Below are positions 7,687-17,311 of a stretch of DNA of 64,000 nucleotides, piece by piece (within the stretch, counting starts at the first letter, position 1; each line of letters begins with the position of its first letter). The stretch comes from REEB481 sp964586595 (lineage in GTDB: Bacteria; Bacteroidota; Bacteroidia; NS11-12g; UBA955). The notes beneath the pieces were generated by a model. It did no database searches. It had not been told where the DNA came from and saw only the letters and a list, made by a program, of their open reading frames with translations. The stretch covers positions 1-64,000 of the forward strand of contig CAZPHB010000016.1 of assembly GCA_964586595.1 (NCBI GenBank), written 5' to 3'. The translations under genes were made by a program, and so were the position numbers.

Positions 7687-8709
7687 TTACCAGATTCCAC
7701 ACAGCTGAAGCAGGCGCTGTTCTTCTTCATGGGTGAATTCGGGAAGCACATCCATCACCCAGATATTGCAGGCATCCGTATTCAATTCAAGCATGCGCAT
7801 CCAGTCTTTTCGCGTGGTAAGGATGGCCTTGGCGCCTGTGGCTTTCAGGGTTTGCTGCCATTGTTGTATATCCTGTTCCGTGTAAGGCTGGTGATCCTGA
7901 TATTCCAGGTGTTCCATTACCTGATATTGCTGTTCTGCCTGCCGGCGGAAGTAAGAAGCCTGACCAATGCCGGTAACCAGCACAACCGGCGCCTCAGCTT
8001 CGGGCTCCTGATTTCCCTGCACACATAGGGCCGCACTGTAGCTCAGGCTGCTGAACATTACAGGAGCCTGTGTATAGCGTGCAGCTTTCTTGTTGAGCTG
8101 CTGCCTGCGCTGCCCGTCCAGTTCGGGCGGACATTTGGTAAAGATCAGGGCCTGGGCATGTTTGGCATTGAAGCGAAACTCACGCAGCAGTCCTGCCGGA
8201 ATTGGGTAATCCTTGAAAAAAGGCCTGCCGATGTCGCTCAGCAGCACATAAACGGAGGCCTTGATGCGTAAATGTTGGTAGCCATCATCCATGATGATGA
8301 GGCGACAGGCCGGAAACGCTTCCATAATCCGTTCAATGCCTTCTTTCCTGTTTTCGCACACAAATACCCGCTGATCGCTGCGGCAGATTTTGCGTATTTC
8401 CAGGGGCTCATCGCCAACCAGCACGGCGGCGTCCATTGGCTGCACCTCGCGAAACCCTTTGCTGCGGCGGCCATAGCCACGACTCAACACGGCAACCGGC
8501 ACGCGGCTTCGGCCCAGCAACCATTTGATCATGGGCGTTTTCCCGGTGCCGCCGGCGCTGAGGTTTCCGATACATACCACGCGAACCGGAGGCTGATAAC
8601 GTTTTCCGGGCAGCAGGTACCAGCAGCGACGCAGCCAGGCCACGGCTCCCCAAAGCCAGCCAAAGGGCAAGAGCAGCCATTGAAAAAAGCTAAAGATATT
8701 GGGTTGCAT
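7687..8709 (-). CDS. lpxK: tetraacyldisaccharide 4'-kinase (lipid A synthesis)
   Basis: A 340-residue membrane-associated kinase that phosphorylates the 4' position of the lipid A disaccharide. The N-terminus is amphipathic and hydrophobic (FFQWLLLPFGWLWGAVAWL), then comes a P-loop in NLSAGGTGKTPMIKWLL at about residues 47-63, and further on the family segment MDDGYQHLRIK. It shows that the cell makes lipid A and so has a Gram-negative outer membrane. The gene lies between the MBL-fold gene and gldH on the minus strand with small gaps. Confidence 0.95.
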   Translation of the reverse strand: MQPNIFSFFQWLLLPFGWLWGAVAWLRRCWYLLPGKRYQPPVRVVCIGNLSAGGTGKTPMIKWLLGRSRVPVAVLSRGYGRRSKGFREVQPMDAAVLVGDEPLEIRKICRSDQRVFVCENRKEGIERIMEAFPACRLIIMDDGYQHLRIKASVYVLLSDIGRPFFKDYPIPAGLLREFRFNAKHAQALIFTKCPPELDGQRRQQLNKKAARYTQAPVMFSSLSYSAALCVQGNQEPEAEAPVVLVTGIGQASYFRRQAEQQYQVMEHLEYQDHQPYTEQDIQQWQQTLKATGAKAILTTRKDWMRMLELNTDACNIWVMDVLPEFTHEEEQRLLQLCGIW

Positions 8710-8780
8710 CTGTGGGCGAAGTTTACATCCAATGATTGCTGTTGCGGACCGGTTTTCACCAAACCCAACAGCAGGTGCGT

Positions 8781-10280
8781 TTAATTCAGCACGTATTGTT
8801 GTCCCTTGCCGGGAATATGTGCCTGGGTGAAGTCTATGTCTTTTTGTAAGGCTTCCATGCAGGTGGCATCGCCATGTACCAGGAAAACCCCTTTCAGTCC
8901 GGGGTGGCGCACACCTTCCAGATAGCGCATCAGCCCTTTGTGGTCGGGGTGCGCGCTGAACACGTCGGTGCGGGCTACGCGCGCATATACTTCACGCTCG
9001 GTGCGGTTGATTTCTACGGTGCGCTGTCCGTGCAGCAAACGGTAGCCTAAAGTCCCTTCAGCGCAATAACCTGCGATGAGGATGGTGGCGAAGGGATTCT
9101 GGATGTTGCGCCGCACGTGTTCCTGTATGCGACCGCCTTCAACCATTCCTGCGGAGGAAACGATGATTACCGGCTCATTGTAGCTGCTGATGATTTCGGT
9201 ACTCAGCTCGTCTTCAATCACCTGCAAGCCCGGAAATTCAAACAAGGCCCTTCCATCTTGTGCGAAGTGTCGGGCATCTTCGTTGAGTTGCGACACATAA
9301 CGCGCATATACCTGCGTACTTTTGATGGCCAGCGGACTGTCGGTGAACACCTTCAGCTTTGGAAGCCTGCCGGCGGCCTGCATGCGGTTTAAGGTATAGA
9401 GGATGCTTTGTGTGCGGCCCACGCTGAAGGCAGGAATGACGAGTTTCCCATTGTATTTCACGCAGGTATCTTCAATGTACTGCGCGAGTTCATCCATCGG
9501 GTCGTTGAGGTTTTGGTGCAGACGGCCGCCGTAGGTGCTTTCCGAAATCAGGTAATCGAGGTCAGGCATGGGTTCCGGATCTACCACCAGTGGCGAGTTC
9601 CAGTTCCCTAAATCGCCGGTAAAGCCCACGCGGCGCACACCTTCGGAAGTATGGATGCTGATCACGGCGCTGGCAGCCCCCAGGATGTGTCCGGAGGGGA
9701 AAAACTCCACACTCACTTCATCGTTGATGCGCCGTACCTGCCTGTAAGGCATTTCCACACATTGTGCCATCATGTCGCGGATGTTCACCACGCTGTACAG
9801 CGGCTGTTTCTCGGGACCAAATTTCCGGCCTTTGCGTTTCTTGCCGGGTTTATGCCCGCCCTGTTGATGTTTGGCGAGCTCGGCGCGTTGGATGTTCAGG
9901 GAATCTTTCAGCAAAAACTCCGACAATTCCTTCGTTGGACCAGTGCACAGCACCTGACCGTGAAACCCTTGGCGCACCAGGTTCGGCATATTCCCGGAAT
10001 GGTCAATGTGGGCATGGGTGAGGATGACCAGATTGATGGCGGAAACATCAAAAGGAAAGCTTGCGTTTCGCGCTTCAAACTGATCGCGTTTTTCGTAGTC
10101 GAGACCACAATCTACCAGGATGTTAAATCCGGATGGCGTGGTGAGCAGGTGCATGCTGCCCGTAACCTGTCGGGCGGCGCCCCAGCAGGTATAGCGTATT
10201 TGGTCGTGCAAAGGTTGATTCAAAAAGTGTGTATAAGCAGGGCGACGGCACTTCGCAGAAACACCGCCGCCCCGGAGCAA
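8781..10280 (-). CDS. MBL-fold RNA nuclease-like protein (CPSF/beta-CASP family)
   Basis: A metallo-beta-lactamase fold with the zinc motif HAHIDHSG, followed by a beta-CASP/Zn-dependent RNA metabolism domain (SESTYGGR, IPAFSVGRTQSILYTL, VSSAGMVEGGRI, late HPDHKG). Family members are RNA endo/exonucleases or mRNA 3'-processing enzymes. The start is uncertain. The longest frame begins with TTG at 10280, directly after the clpC stop, but the first ~20 residues are not family-like. The fold begins near IRYTCWGAARQVTGS, and the only codons usable before it are TTG at 10223 or 10211. The first ATG (GSMHLL) would delete the first strand. It is probably co-transcribed with clpC. Confidence 0.88.
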   Translation of the reverse strand: MLRGGGVSAKCRRPAYTHFLNQPLHDQIRYTCWGAARQVTGSMHLLTTPSGFNILVDCGLDYEKRDQFEARNASFPFDVSAINLVILTHAHIDHSGNMPNLVRQGFHGQVLCTGPTKELSEFLLKDSLNIQRAELAKHQQGGHKPGKKRKGRKFGPEKQPLYSVVNIRDMMAQCVEMPYRQVRRINDEVSVEFFPSGHILGAASAVISIHTSEGVRRVGFTGDLGNWNSPLVVDPEPMPDLDYLISESTYGGRLHQNLNDPMDELAQYIEDTCVKYNGKLVIPAFSVGRTQSILYTLNRMQAAGRLPKLKVFTDSPLAIKSTQVYARYVSQLNEDARHFAQDGRALFEFPGLQVIEDELSTEIISSYNEPVIIVSSAGMVEGGRIQEHVRRNIQNPFATILIAGYCAEGTLGYRLLHGQRTVEINRTEREVYARVARTDVFSAHPDHKGLMRYLEGVRHPGLKGVFLVHGDATCMEALQKDIDFTQAHIPGKGQQYVLN

Positions 10281-12818
10281 TTATGATTCGGAAATTTTTT
10301 CTTTGGGTTTCACTACCGTAAGCTTCAGCTCTTCAGCGTCTTTCTTGTGGTCGGCGCGGATTTCATCGCCTTCTTTCACCTGTCCTTTGAGGATTTCTTC
10401 GGCCAGGGGTTCTTCCAGGTATTTCTGCAACGCGCGCTGTAGGGGTCTTGCGCCAAATTCGCTGTCGAAGCCTTTTTCCGCAAGCCATTCCTTCGCGGCC
10501 TTGGTAAGTGTTACTTTATAGCCAAGGTCAACAATGCGTTTCAGCATTTTTTGCATCCGGATGTCCAGAATCTGCAATATTTCCTCTTTACCCAAAGAAT
10601 TGAACACCACGATGTCATCAACCCGGTTCAGGAACTCGGGGGCGAAGAACTTCTTCAGCTGGGTTTCAATCACCTGTTTGCTCTCCTTTTCCACGTTCTG
10701 CTGCTTGTTTCCGGTGGCGAAGCCCATGCCTGTGCCAAAATCTTTGAGCTGTCGCGAACCGATGTTGGAAGTCATGATGATGACGGTATTCCGGAAATCC
10801 ACCTTACGTCCCTGGCTGTCGGTGAGGCGACCTTCATCGAGCACCTGCAGCATGAGGTTGAACACATCCGGATGGGCTTTTTCCACTTCATCAAAAAGGA
10901 CCACGCTGTAAGGTTTGCGGCGCACTTTTTCGGTGAGCAGACCACCTTCTTCATAACCAACATAACCGGGAGGGGCGCCAACCAGACGGCTGACTGCGAA
11001 CTTCTCCATGTATTCGCTCATGTCAATCCGGATGAGGGCATCATCGGTGTCGAATAAGTACTGACTCAGCGCCTTGGCCATTTCAGTTTTACCCACGCCT
11101 GTGGGGCCAAGGAAGATGAACGAGCCGATGGGCCTATTCGGGTCTTTCAGTCCGGCGCGGGTGCGCTGAATGGTTTTGGTGAGTTTTTCAACCGCTTTGT
11201 CCTGACCAACAACCCGTTTTTTGAGGTCTGCACCCATATTCAGCAGTCGCGTGCCTTCGCTTTGGGCGATGCGTTTCATGGGAATGCCGGTCATCATGGC
11301 CATTACAGCGGCAATGTCATCTTCACCTACGGTGAATTTCTCTGTTTTGCTTTGTTCTTCCCAACGTGCTTTAGCCTGTTCGAGTTCTTCCAGCAGTTTC
11401 TTTTCGCGGTCGCGCAGCTTGGCAGCTTCTTCATACTTCTGACTCTTCACCACACGGGTTTTCTCGTGCTTGATTTCTTCGATCTGTGTTTCGAGGGAAG
11501 CCACTTCATGCGGCACATGGATGTTGCTGATGTGCACGCGGGCGCCGGCTTCGTCGAGCACGTCGATGGCTTTATCCGGAAGGTGGCGGTCAGCCATATA
11601 GCGCACGCTCAGGTCTACACAGGCCTTCACGGCTTCCGGCGTATAGCGCACGCCGTGGTGGTCTTCGTATTTGTCTTGGATATTCTTGAGAATTTCGTAG
11701 GATTCCTCCACGGTGGCCGGTTCTACAATCACCATTTGGAAACGGCGTTCAAGGGCGCCGTCTTTTTCAATGTACTGCCGGTATTCGTCCAGCGTGGTGG
11801 CGCCAATGCACTGCACTTCGCCACGGGCCAGCGCGGGTTTGAACATGTTGCTTGCATCCAGGGAGCCGCTGGCGCCTCCGGCACCGACCAAGGTGTGGAT
11901 TTCGTCAATAAACAAAATCACATCATCGGCTTTTTCCAGTTCCTGCATGATGGCTTTCATGCGTTCTTCAAACTGCCCACGGTATTTGGTACCTGCAACC
12001 AAGCTGGCCAAGTCCAGGGTAACCACGCGCTTGTTGAAGAGCACCCTGCTCACTTTGCGCTGAATGATGCGGAGCGCCAAACCTTCCACAATGGCAGTTT
12101 TGCCGACACCGGGTTCGCCAATCAGCACCGGGTTGTTCTTTTTCCGACGGCTCAGGATCTGGCAAACGCGTTCAATCTCTTTTTCACGGCCCACGATGGG
12201 GTCGAGTTTACCTTCTTCGCCCATGCGGGTCAGGTCGCGGCCGAAATTGTCGAGCACCGGGGTTTTGCTCTTGGCATTTCCTTTCCCGGATTTGCGCTGT
12301 TCGGCAATTTTCTGTTCTTCCCGGTAGAAGTCCTCCGGCGTTTCCTGATCGTCAGAGGGATGTTCCGCCTCTGGTGTTGTACCGTTCAAACCTTCTTCCA
12401 CAGCAGATTTGAACGCATCATAACTCACGCCAAACTGATTCATGATCTGCGAAGCGATGTTGTCTTCGTCGCGCAGGATGCTCAGCAGCAGGTGTTCGGT
12501 TCCGATGATGTCTGATTTGAATATCTTGGCCTCCAGGTAGGTGATTTTCAGGGCCTTTTCGGCCTGTTTTGTCAAAGGAATATTGCCCAGATTGGCGGCA
12601 CGGGTTGCGGTTGGCCTGATGGTGTCTTCTACTGCCTTTTTCAGTCGCAACAGATCAATGTCGAGCACCCGCAGCGTTTGCAGGGCTTTGCCTTCCCCTT
12701 CCCTGATGATTCCCAGGAGCAGGTGTTCGGTCCCGATATAGTCATGTCCCAGGCGAATGGCTTCCTCGCGGCTGAACTGAATGACTTCCTTAACGCGGGG
12801 GGAAAATTTGGCTTCCAT
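10281..12818 (-). CDS. clpC: ClpC-type AAA+ unfoldase of the Clp protease
   Basis: An 845-residue HSP100 protein that unfolds substrates for ClpP. Two Clp_N repeats lie at about 1-145, then AAA-1 with Walker A (GEPGVGKTAIVEGLA), a UVR/middle-domain coiled coil (YEEAAKLRDREKKLLEELEQ) and AAA-2 with Walker A (GPTGVGKTEMAKAL). The short middle domain separates ClpC from the disaggregase ClpB. The start at 12818 (MEAKFSPRVKEVIQF) is the usual one. A TATTTTTG box lies about 10 bp before the ATG. The stop codon abuts the following MBL-fold frame. No clpP or mcsA/B is in the window. Confidence 0.96.
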   Translation of the reverse strand: MEAKFSPRVKEVIQFSREEAIRLGHDYIGTEHLLLGIIREGEGKALQTLRVLDIDLLRLKKAVEDTIRPTATRAANLGNIPLTKQAEKALKITYLEAKIFKSDIIGTEHLLLSILRDEDNIASQIMNQFGVSYDAFKSAVEEGLNGTTPEAEHPSDDQETPEDFYREEQKIAEQRKSGKGNAKSKTPVLDNFGRDLTRMGEEGKLDPIVGREKEIERVCQILSRRKKNNPVLIGEPGVGKTAIVEGLALRIIQRKVSRVLFNKRVVTLDLASLVAGTKYRGQFEERMKAIMQELEKADDVILFIDEIHTLVGAGGASGSLDASNMFKPALARGEVQCIGATTLDEYRQYIEKDGALERRFQMVIVEPATVEESYEILKNIQDKYEDHHGVRYTPEAVKACVDLSVRYMADRHLPDKAIDVLDEAGARVHISNIHVPHEVASLETQIEEIKHEKTRVVKSQKYEEAAKLRDREKKLLEELEQAKARWEEQSKTEKFTVGEDDIAAVMAMMTGIPMKRIAQSEGTRLLNMGADLKKRVVGQDKAVEKLTKTIQRTRAGLKDPNRPIGSFIFLGPTGVGKTEMAKALSQYLFDTDDALIRIDMSEYMEKFAVSRLVGAPPGYVGYEEGGLLTEKVRRKPYSVVLFDEVEKAHPDVFNLMLQVLDEGRLTDSQGRKVDFRNTVIIMTSNIGSRQLKDFGTGMGFATGNKQQNVEKESKQVIETQLKKFFAPEFLNRVDDIVVFNSLGKEEILQILDIRMQKMLKRIVDLGYKVTLTKAAKEWLAEKGFDSEFGARPLQRALQKYLEEPLAEEILKGQVKEGDEIRADHKKDAEELKLTVVKPKEKISES

Positions 12819-12828
12819 GTTTCTTCCT

Positions 12829-12836
12829 CAAAAATA
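12829..12836 (-). promoter_or_regulatory. candidate -7 box of clpC
   Basis: TATTTTTG fits the Bacteroidota -7 consensus TAnnTTTG. It ends 10 bp before the clpC start codon, with GAGGAAG between them. No clear -33 TTG was found at the usual distance. Confidence 0.4.
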
Positions 12837-13235
12837 GTTGATTATTCATACAGGAATTCATCTTTTGTGTCTGTTGGCGGCTGTTTAAGAAATGCATGCC
12901 ATGCAAATCAAAAATTACGCAGCAGAAATGTGGATAGAAATTCCCTTTCGCCGTTGCATTGCAAATTCAGTACCATGCACAGGCCGCTGACAAAGTTGCA
13001 CCCTTGCGCATGTGTTGCCGCTGTACAGGACTGAAATTTCGTATGTGATTCAAGCCCAGGATCGCCTTGTCACAAAAACAGACGTTTGGCCCGAATGTGC
13101 ATAACAAATGCAGCTTTTTCAGGCATCTACGGAACCCAAATTGCGGTTTTCCACACTTTAAACACATATTCAAAACTTGTCGTGGAAAGAAGTTTCCGTG
13201 GATATTTAGGCGCATCGGGTTCGGCAACTTACCGG
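12837..13235. other. intergenic region between divergent clpC and dnaB; no gene seen
   Basis: About 400 bp upstream of both genes. Open frames on either strand are short and not protein-like. No tRNA-like cloverleaf, strong hairpin with a T-tract or repeat was recognised. It presumably carries both promoters and their control sites. Confidence 0.6.
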
Positions 13236-13243
13236 TACTTTTG
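13236..13243 (+). promoter_or_regulatory. candidate -7 box of dnaB
   Basis: TACTTTTG matches TAnnTTTG and ends 20 bp before the dnaB ATG at 13264. The upstream -33 element is not clear. Confidence 0.4.
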
Positions 13244-13263
13244 ATGGTTCGGAACGGTTCAAC

Positions 13264-14778
13264 ATGGAGAAAGAAAAGCGAAGATTAAAACCTACACACA
13301 TCAACCCAATGGAACTGGGAGGCAAATTACCGCCCCAGGCCAGAGAACTGGAAGAAGCCGTACTGGGTGCCATGATGTTGGAGAAAGAGAAGATTACTGA
13401 AGTCATTGAAATCCTTTCCGAGGACCACTTTTATGTAGATCAGAACAAATACGTATTCAAGGCCATTCAGGAAATGTTTGGCGACGGCGAAGCCATTGAT
13501 TTGCTTACCGTTACCCAAAAACTAAGAAATTCCGGAACCTTGGAACTGGCAGGCGGCAGCTATTACCTGGCGCAGCTGACCAACAGGGTTACCAGCGGCG
13601 CACACGTGGAATACCATGCGCGGATCCTTACCCAAAAGTTCATCCAGCGCGAGCTGATCCGGGTTTCCGGAGAAATTTCCCGTGAGGCTTACGAAGATGT
13701 GACCGATGCCTTCAAGCTTTTGGATGAAAGCGAACGCGGCTTGTACGACATCAAGAATCGAAGCCTGAAGAAAGGCTTTTCTTCCATCAGCACCTTGCTG
13801 CACAAGGCCATCACCGACATCCAGAGCAAGGAGAAAACCGAAGGTGGCCTGACCGGTATTGCCTCCGGGTTTACCAACCTGGACCGGATTACCAGCGGAT
13901 TTCAGAAGAGTGACCTGATCATCGTGGCGGCACGTCCGGGCATGGGTAAAACGGCTTTTGCCCTTTCCATAGCGCGGAATGCGGCGGTGAATTTCGACAA
14001 GGCAGTGGCCATCTTCTCGCTGGAAATGCAGGATTTGCAGCTGGTGAACCGACTCATCAGCGCCGAAGCAGAAATCGCCAGCGACCGCATCCGCAGTGCC
14101 AGCCTGAACGAAGAAGAATGGCGCCGCCTGCACCAACGCACCGTGCGTTTGGACAAATCCAGGATTTACCTTGACGATACGCCACAGCTTTCCGTGTTCG
14201 ACCTAAAGGCGAAATGCCGGCGCATGCACAGCCAGCATGGGCTCGACATGATTGTGATCGACTACCTGCAGCTGATGCGTGCCGATGACAAGAACATCAA
14301 CAACCGCGAACAGGAAATCAGCCATATTTCGCGTTCCCTGAAAAGCCTGGCCAAGGAACTCGACGTTCCGGTCATCGCCCTCGCACAGTTGAGTCGTGAA
14401 GTTGAAAAACGTGCGGACAAACGACCCATGCTCAGCGACTTGCGCGAATCCGGAAGTATTGAACAGGATGCCGATTTGGTGATGTTCCTGTATCGCCAGG
14501 ATTACCACGGCAATACACATGATGCAGAGGGCAACAACATCCAGGGCCAATGTGAAATCATCCTGGCAAAACACCGCCACGGCGAAACAGGATCTGCTCC
14601 TGCCCGCTTCGTGGGTCAGTACTCCAGGTTTGAAGATCTGGGCAGCGATACCATGAACAATGGATACGACAACAGCGGCATCATGACCTTCTCCAGCAAG
14701 ATGAATGATGACGATGCAGGTGGCGGCTATACCGGCGGCTCCTTCGGCGCCATGATTGTTGAAGATCCACCATTCTAA
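13264..14778 (+). CDS. dnaB: replicative DNA helicase DnaB
   Basis: A 504-residue hexameric helicase that unwinds DNA ahead of the replisome. The N-terminal primase-interacting domain (about 15-120, QARELEEAVLGAMMLE) is followed by a linker helix and a RecA-like domain with Walker A in ARPGMGKTAFALSIA and Walker B IVIDYLQLM. The arginine-finger region reads LSDLRESGSIEQDADLVMFL. No intein is present, although dnaB is a common intein site. The C-terminal tail is Gly/Asp-rich. It is transcribed alone and ends at a strong intrinsic terminator. Confidence 0.97.
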   Translation: MEKEKRRLKPTHINPMELGGKLPPQARELEEAVLGAMMLEKEKITEVIEILSEDHFYVDQNKYVFKAIQEMFGDGEAIDLLTVTQKLRNSGTLELAGGSYYLAQLTNRVTSGAHVEYHARILTQKFIQRELIRVSGEISREAYEDVTDAFKLLDESERGLYDIKNRSLKKGFSSISTLLHKAITDIQSKEKTEGGLTGIASGFTNLDRITSGFQKSDLIIVAARPGMGKTAFALSIARNAAVNFDKAVAIFSLEMQDLQLVNRLISAEAEIASDRIRSASLNEEEWRRLHQRTVRLDKSRIYLDDTPQLSVFDLKAKCRRMHSQHGLDMIVIDYLQLMRADDKNINNREQEISHISRSLKSLAKELDVPVIALAQLSREVEKRADKRPMLSDLRESGSIEQDADLVMFLYRQDYHGNTHDAEGNNIQGQCEIILAKHRHGETGSAPARFVGQYSRFEDLGSDTMNNGYDNSGIMTFSSKMNDDDAGGGYTGGSFGAMIVEDPPF

Positions 14779-14795
14779 CACCAAGTTTGATACAA

Positions 14796-14828
14796 CAAAA
14801 AAGCCCCGGAATCCGGGGCTTTTTTGTT
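14796..14828 (+). terminator. intrinsic terminator after dnaB
   Basis: The stem AAGCCCCGGA/TCCGGGGCTT at 14801-14822 is flanked by an A-run on the left and a T-run on the right, so it could work in both directions. It lies 20 bp after the dnaB stop. Confidence 0.9.
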
Positions 14829-14837
14829 GTGGTGTTT

Positions 14838-15096
14838 TCGTCAATCAATGTGCATCCTGCAGTTGCTCCAGGTTCGTTTTGTGGCCTTCGCGAAGTGCTC
14901 CCGCGTCACATGGCTGTTGTCATTTAGGGGGCAACATCCTTCGACAAGCTTCCCCGAGGCTTCCGCGCATCACCTCGCTTGCGGGGCAAGCAGCCCGGGA
15001 CCCACTGCGTTCCCCCGGGACAAGCAAGGATGACAGAGGTTTCAGCAGGATGACAGAGGTTTGATCAAGATGAAAATATGCTCGTGATGTTTTTCC
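14838..15096. other. intergenic repeat-bearing region between dnaB and degP
   Basis: No gene is visible. It contains GCTTGCGGGGCAAGC, related to the core of the inverted repeat at 2371-2513, a CCCGGGA pair (14987-15021), and two direct copies of AGGATGACAGAGGTTT near 15026-15062. This is the same kind of intergenic repeat DNA as upstream of the ferredoxin reductase gene. Confidence 0.6.
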
Positions 15097-16596
15097 TTAA
15101 GGTGTTTTTTCCGAGGGGAGTTTCACGGCATAAATCTGTTCTTTCCCATCGGCATATTTTCCTTCAATGGTGATGCTTCCTTTCAAACCTTCGAGGGCGA
15201 GTACTGCCCCGGATGTGCTGTACACGGGCTCATTTTGAATATGCGTGATGATGAACCCTGGCTTGATGCCGGCATCTTTGAATACGCCATCTACAGCTTC
15301 CACACGAACCCCGTTTTTGAGGTTCAGCGCTGCGCGTTCTTCGCGGGTGGAGGGCTGGAGTTTCAAACCCTTGAATTCCGCATTGTTGGCTTGTTTCGCC
15401 GCTTCTGTGGACGTTTTCCCGTCTTCGCTTTGAAGCACTGCTTCCACTTCTTTTTCAGAACCAGTGCGCAGCACTTTAACCTTTAGCTTGTCGCCGGGGC
15501 GGTATTTGCCTACTTCGCCCTGCAGTGCAGCTGAGCTGTTCACCGCCACGCCGTTGATGGCCAGAATCACATCGCCTTGCTTGACCCCCGCCTTTTTGGC
15601 GGCGCCTCCGTCCACCACCTCTGCCACATAAACGCCATTGAGGCTTTTCAGCTGTTCGCGGTCGGCCAGATCCTGGGTAATGTCCTGAATGGAAACACCC
15701 AACAATCCGCGTTGCACTTTGCCGAAGTTGAGCAGATCATCCACAACTTTTTTCACCAGGTTCACCGGAATGGCAAAGCCATAACCCACATAACTGCCGG
15801 TTTCGCTGGCAATGGCTGTATTGATGCCGATCAGTTCACCGGAGGTATTCACCAATGCTCCACCGCTGTTTCCGGGGTTGATGGCGGCGTCTGTCTGGAT
15901 GAAGTTCTCGATGGCGTATTTATTTCCCTGGCTGCGGATGAGGTCGATGTTGCGGCCCATGGCGCTCACAATGCCTGAGGTAACGGTACTGGTCAGGTTG
16001 AATGGATTACCTACGGCAACCACCCACTGGCCAACCTTAAGGGTTTCGCTGTTGCCGTACTTCAGAAACGGCAATCCGGTTTGATCGATGCGGATCAGCG
16101 CGATGTCGGTATTCGGATCGGCGCCAACCAAATCGGCCACAAAAGTGCGTTTGTCGTTCAATACCACTTCTATTTTGCTGGCCCCATTCACCACGTGGTT
16201 GTTGGTGATGATGTACCCGTCGTCGGTAACAATTACCCCCGAACCGCTGCCGCTGCGCGGGGTATTGGGCATTTCAAAGCGGAAGTTTGGATTGTTAAAG
16301 AATCCAAAAGGATCCATTTGTGGCGGCATACCGCCTTGTGCAGATTTTGGAGCGGCACTGATGGTTTTGATATGCACCACGGCTGCGGTGGCTACTTCTG
16401 CCACAGCGGTGAAATCAAACGCCGGGGTACCGTTGATGCTGGCGAAACGTGCGGCATAAGGAGCTGCCTGCTGCCTTGCTTCAATGGAACCCAAAACGGC
16501 GCGGTTGCTGACCCAGCGATTCAGGGCCAGAGCCCCGGCGCCACCCAAAAAGGCGGCCAGAATCAGAATTCCTGTTTTCTTTAGTGTTCCGTTCAT
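15097..16596 (-). CDS. degP: periplasmic serine protease DegP/HtrA
   Basis: A 499-residue trypsin-fold protease that degrades or refolds damaged envelope proteins. The N-terminal membrane segment/signal (TGILILAAFLGGAGALAL) is followed by the protease domain with the full triad H134 (TNNHVV), D164 (NTDIALI) and S244 (GNSGGAL). Two PDZ domains lie at about 285-375 and 405-495. It is encoded divergently from an ECF sigma gene 144 bp away. That pairing resembles the sigma-E/DegP envelope-stress logic of other bacteria, though control here is inferred. CACTTTTG, a near match to the -7 box, lies 5 bp before the ATG. Confidence 0.95.
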   Translation of the reverse strand: MNGTLKKTGILILAAFLGGAGALALNRWVSNRAVLGSIEARQQAAPYAARFASINGTPAFDFTAVAEVATAAVVHIKTISAAPKSAQGGMPPQMDPFGFFNNPNFRFEMPNTPRSGSGSGVIVTDDGYIITNNHVVNGASKIEVVLNDKRTFVADLVGADPNTDIALIRIDQTGLPFLKYGNSETLKVGQWVVAVGNPFNLTSTVTSGIVSAMGRNIDLIRSQGNKYAIENFIQTDAAINPGNSGGALVNTSGELIGINTAIASETGSYVGYGFAIPVNLVKKVVDDLLNFGKVQRGLLGVSIQDITQDLADREQLKSLNGVYVAEVVDGGAAKKAGVKQGDVILAINGVAVNSSAALQGEVGKYRPGDKLKVKVLRTGSEKEVEAVLQSEDGKTSTEAAKQANNAEFKGLKLQPSTREERAALNLKNGVRVEAVDGVFKDAGIKPGFIITHIQNEPVYSTSGAVLALEGLKGSITIEGKYADGKEQIYAVKLPSEKTP

Positions 16597-16740
16597 GGTT
16601 CAAAAGTGTTTAAGTTTCTTGTTGGCCTTTTCAATTTTTATTCCAAAGAGGTGCATGATAAACCCAAATACAGCAGACTTATTTTATTTTCGAGGCTGCC
16701 TTTTACCTCTATCGACGAAAAGGTATCAAATATCCGTGAA

Positions 16741-17307
16741 ATGTTCGGTTCGAGGACACCGGGAGACGAGGAGATTCGCTCCATGATCAGCGCAGGCAAC
16801 CAGGAAGCCCTGGTGATTCTATACCGCAAACACCATCAGATGCTCCGGAAATATGTGCTGAACAATCAGGGATCACGGGAAGATGCTGAAGACTTAATCC
16901 AGGAAGTTCTGGTGGCGGCCTGGCAAAATGCGCAAAAAGCCGACTTCACCCTCAGCGCCGGTTGGGGTACTTATCTGATGGCCATCGGGCGGAACCAATG
17001 GCTGAAACAACTGCGGAAACAGTTGCGCTTCAGCGACCAGGATCCTGCAGATGCTGAAAAAATGTCAGCCAATGTCAGCACCGATCGCCTCGACCTGAAG
17101 AAAGTGGTACAAATGGTGGAACAACTGGATGAGAATTGCCGCAAGCTGCTTACGCTGTTCTATTTCGAGTCGCTCGACATGGAACAAATTGCCCTGCGGT
17201 TGGGTTATAACAATGCCGCAACCACCAAGGCGAAGAAATACCAATGTTTTAAACGACTGGAAGAAAAAGTTAAAGCTCAATTCAACAAAGAAGATTTTTT
17301 AGGCTGA
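16741..17307 (+). CDS. ECF-type RNA polymerase sigma factor
   Basis: A 188-residue sigma-70 family protein. Region 2 (about 20-90) contains the core-binding helix EDAEDLIQEVLVAAWQ. Region 4 (about 125-180) has the DLDENCRK-like start (EQLDENCRKLLTLFYFESLD) and the helix-turn-helix MEQIALRLGYNNAATTKAKK. The longer open frame upstream adds 45 residues unlike the family, so MFGSRTPGDEE is preferred. It is followed 4 bp later by a single-pass membrane protein, as in sigma/anti-sigma pairs. Its targets are unknown; divergent degP is the obvious candidate. Confidence 0.88.
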   Translation: MFGSRTPGDEEIRSMISAGNQEALVILYRKHHQMLRKYVLNNQGSREDAEDLIQEVLVAAWQNAQKADFTLSAGWGTYLMAIGRNQWLKQLRKQLRFSDQDPADAEKMSANVSTDRLDLKKVVQMVEQLDENCRKLLTLFYFESLDMEQIALRLGYNNAATTKAKKYQCFKRLEEKVKAQFNKEDFLG

Positions 17308-17311
17308 AGTC

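Noticed and set aside
11262..12515. 417-codon open frame antisense to clpC
   Set aside because: It lies entirely inside clpC. The sequence is Phe/His-rich low-quality translation, typical of the shadow of a conserved gene.
12967..13227. 86-codon frame in the clpC-dnaB gap
   Set aside because: Composition is not protein-like, no ribosome-binding context, and it would cover the promoter region of dnaB.
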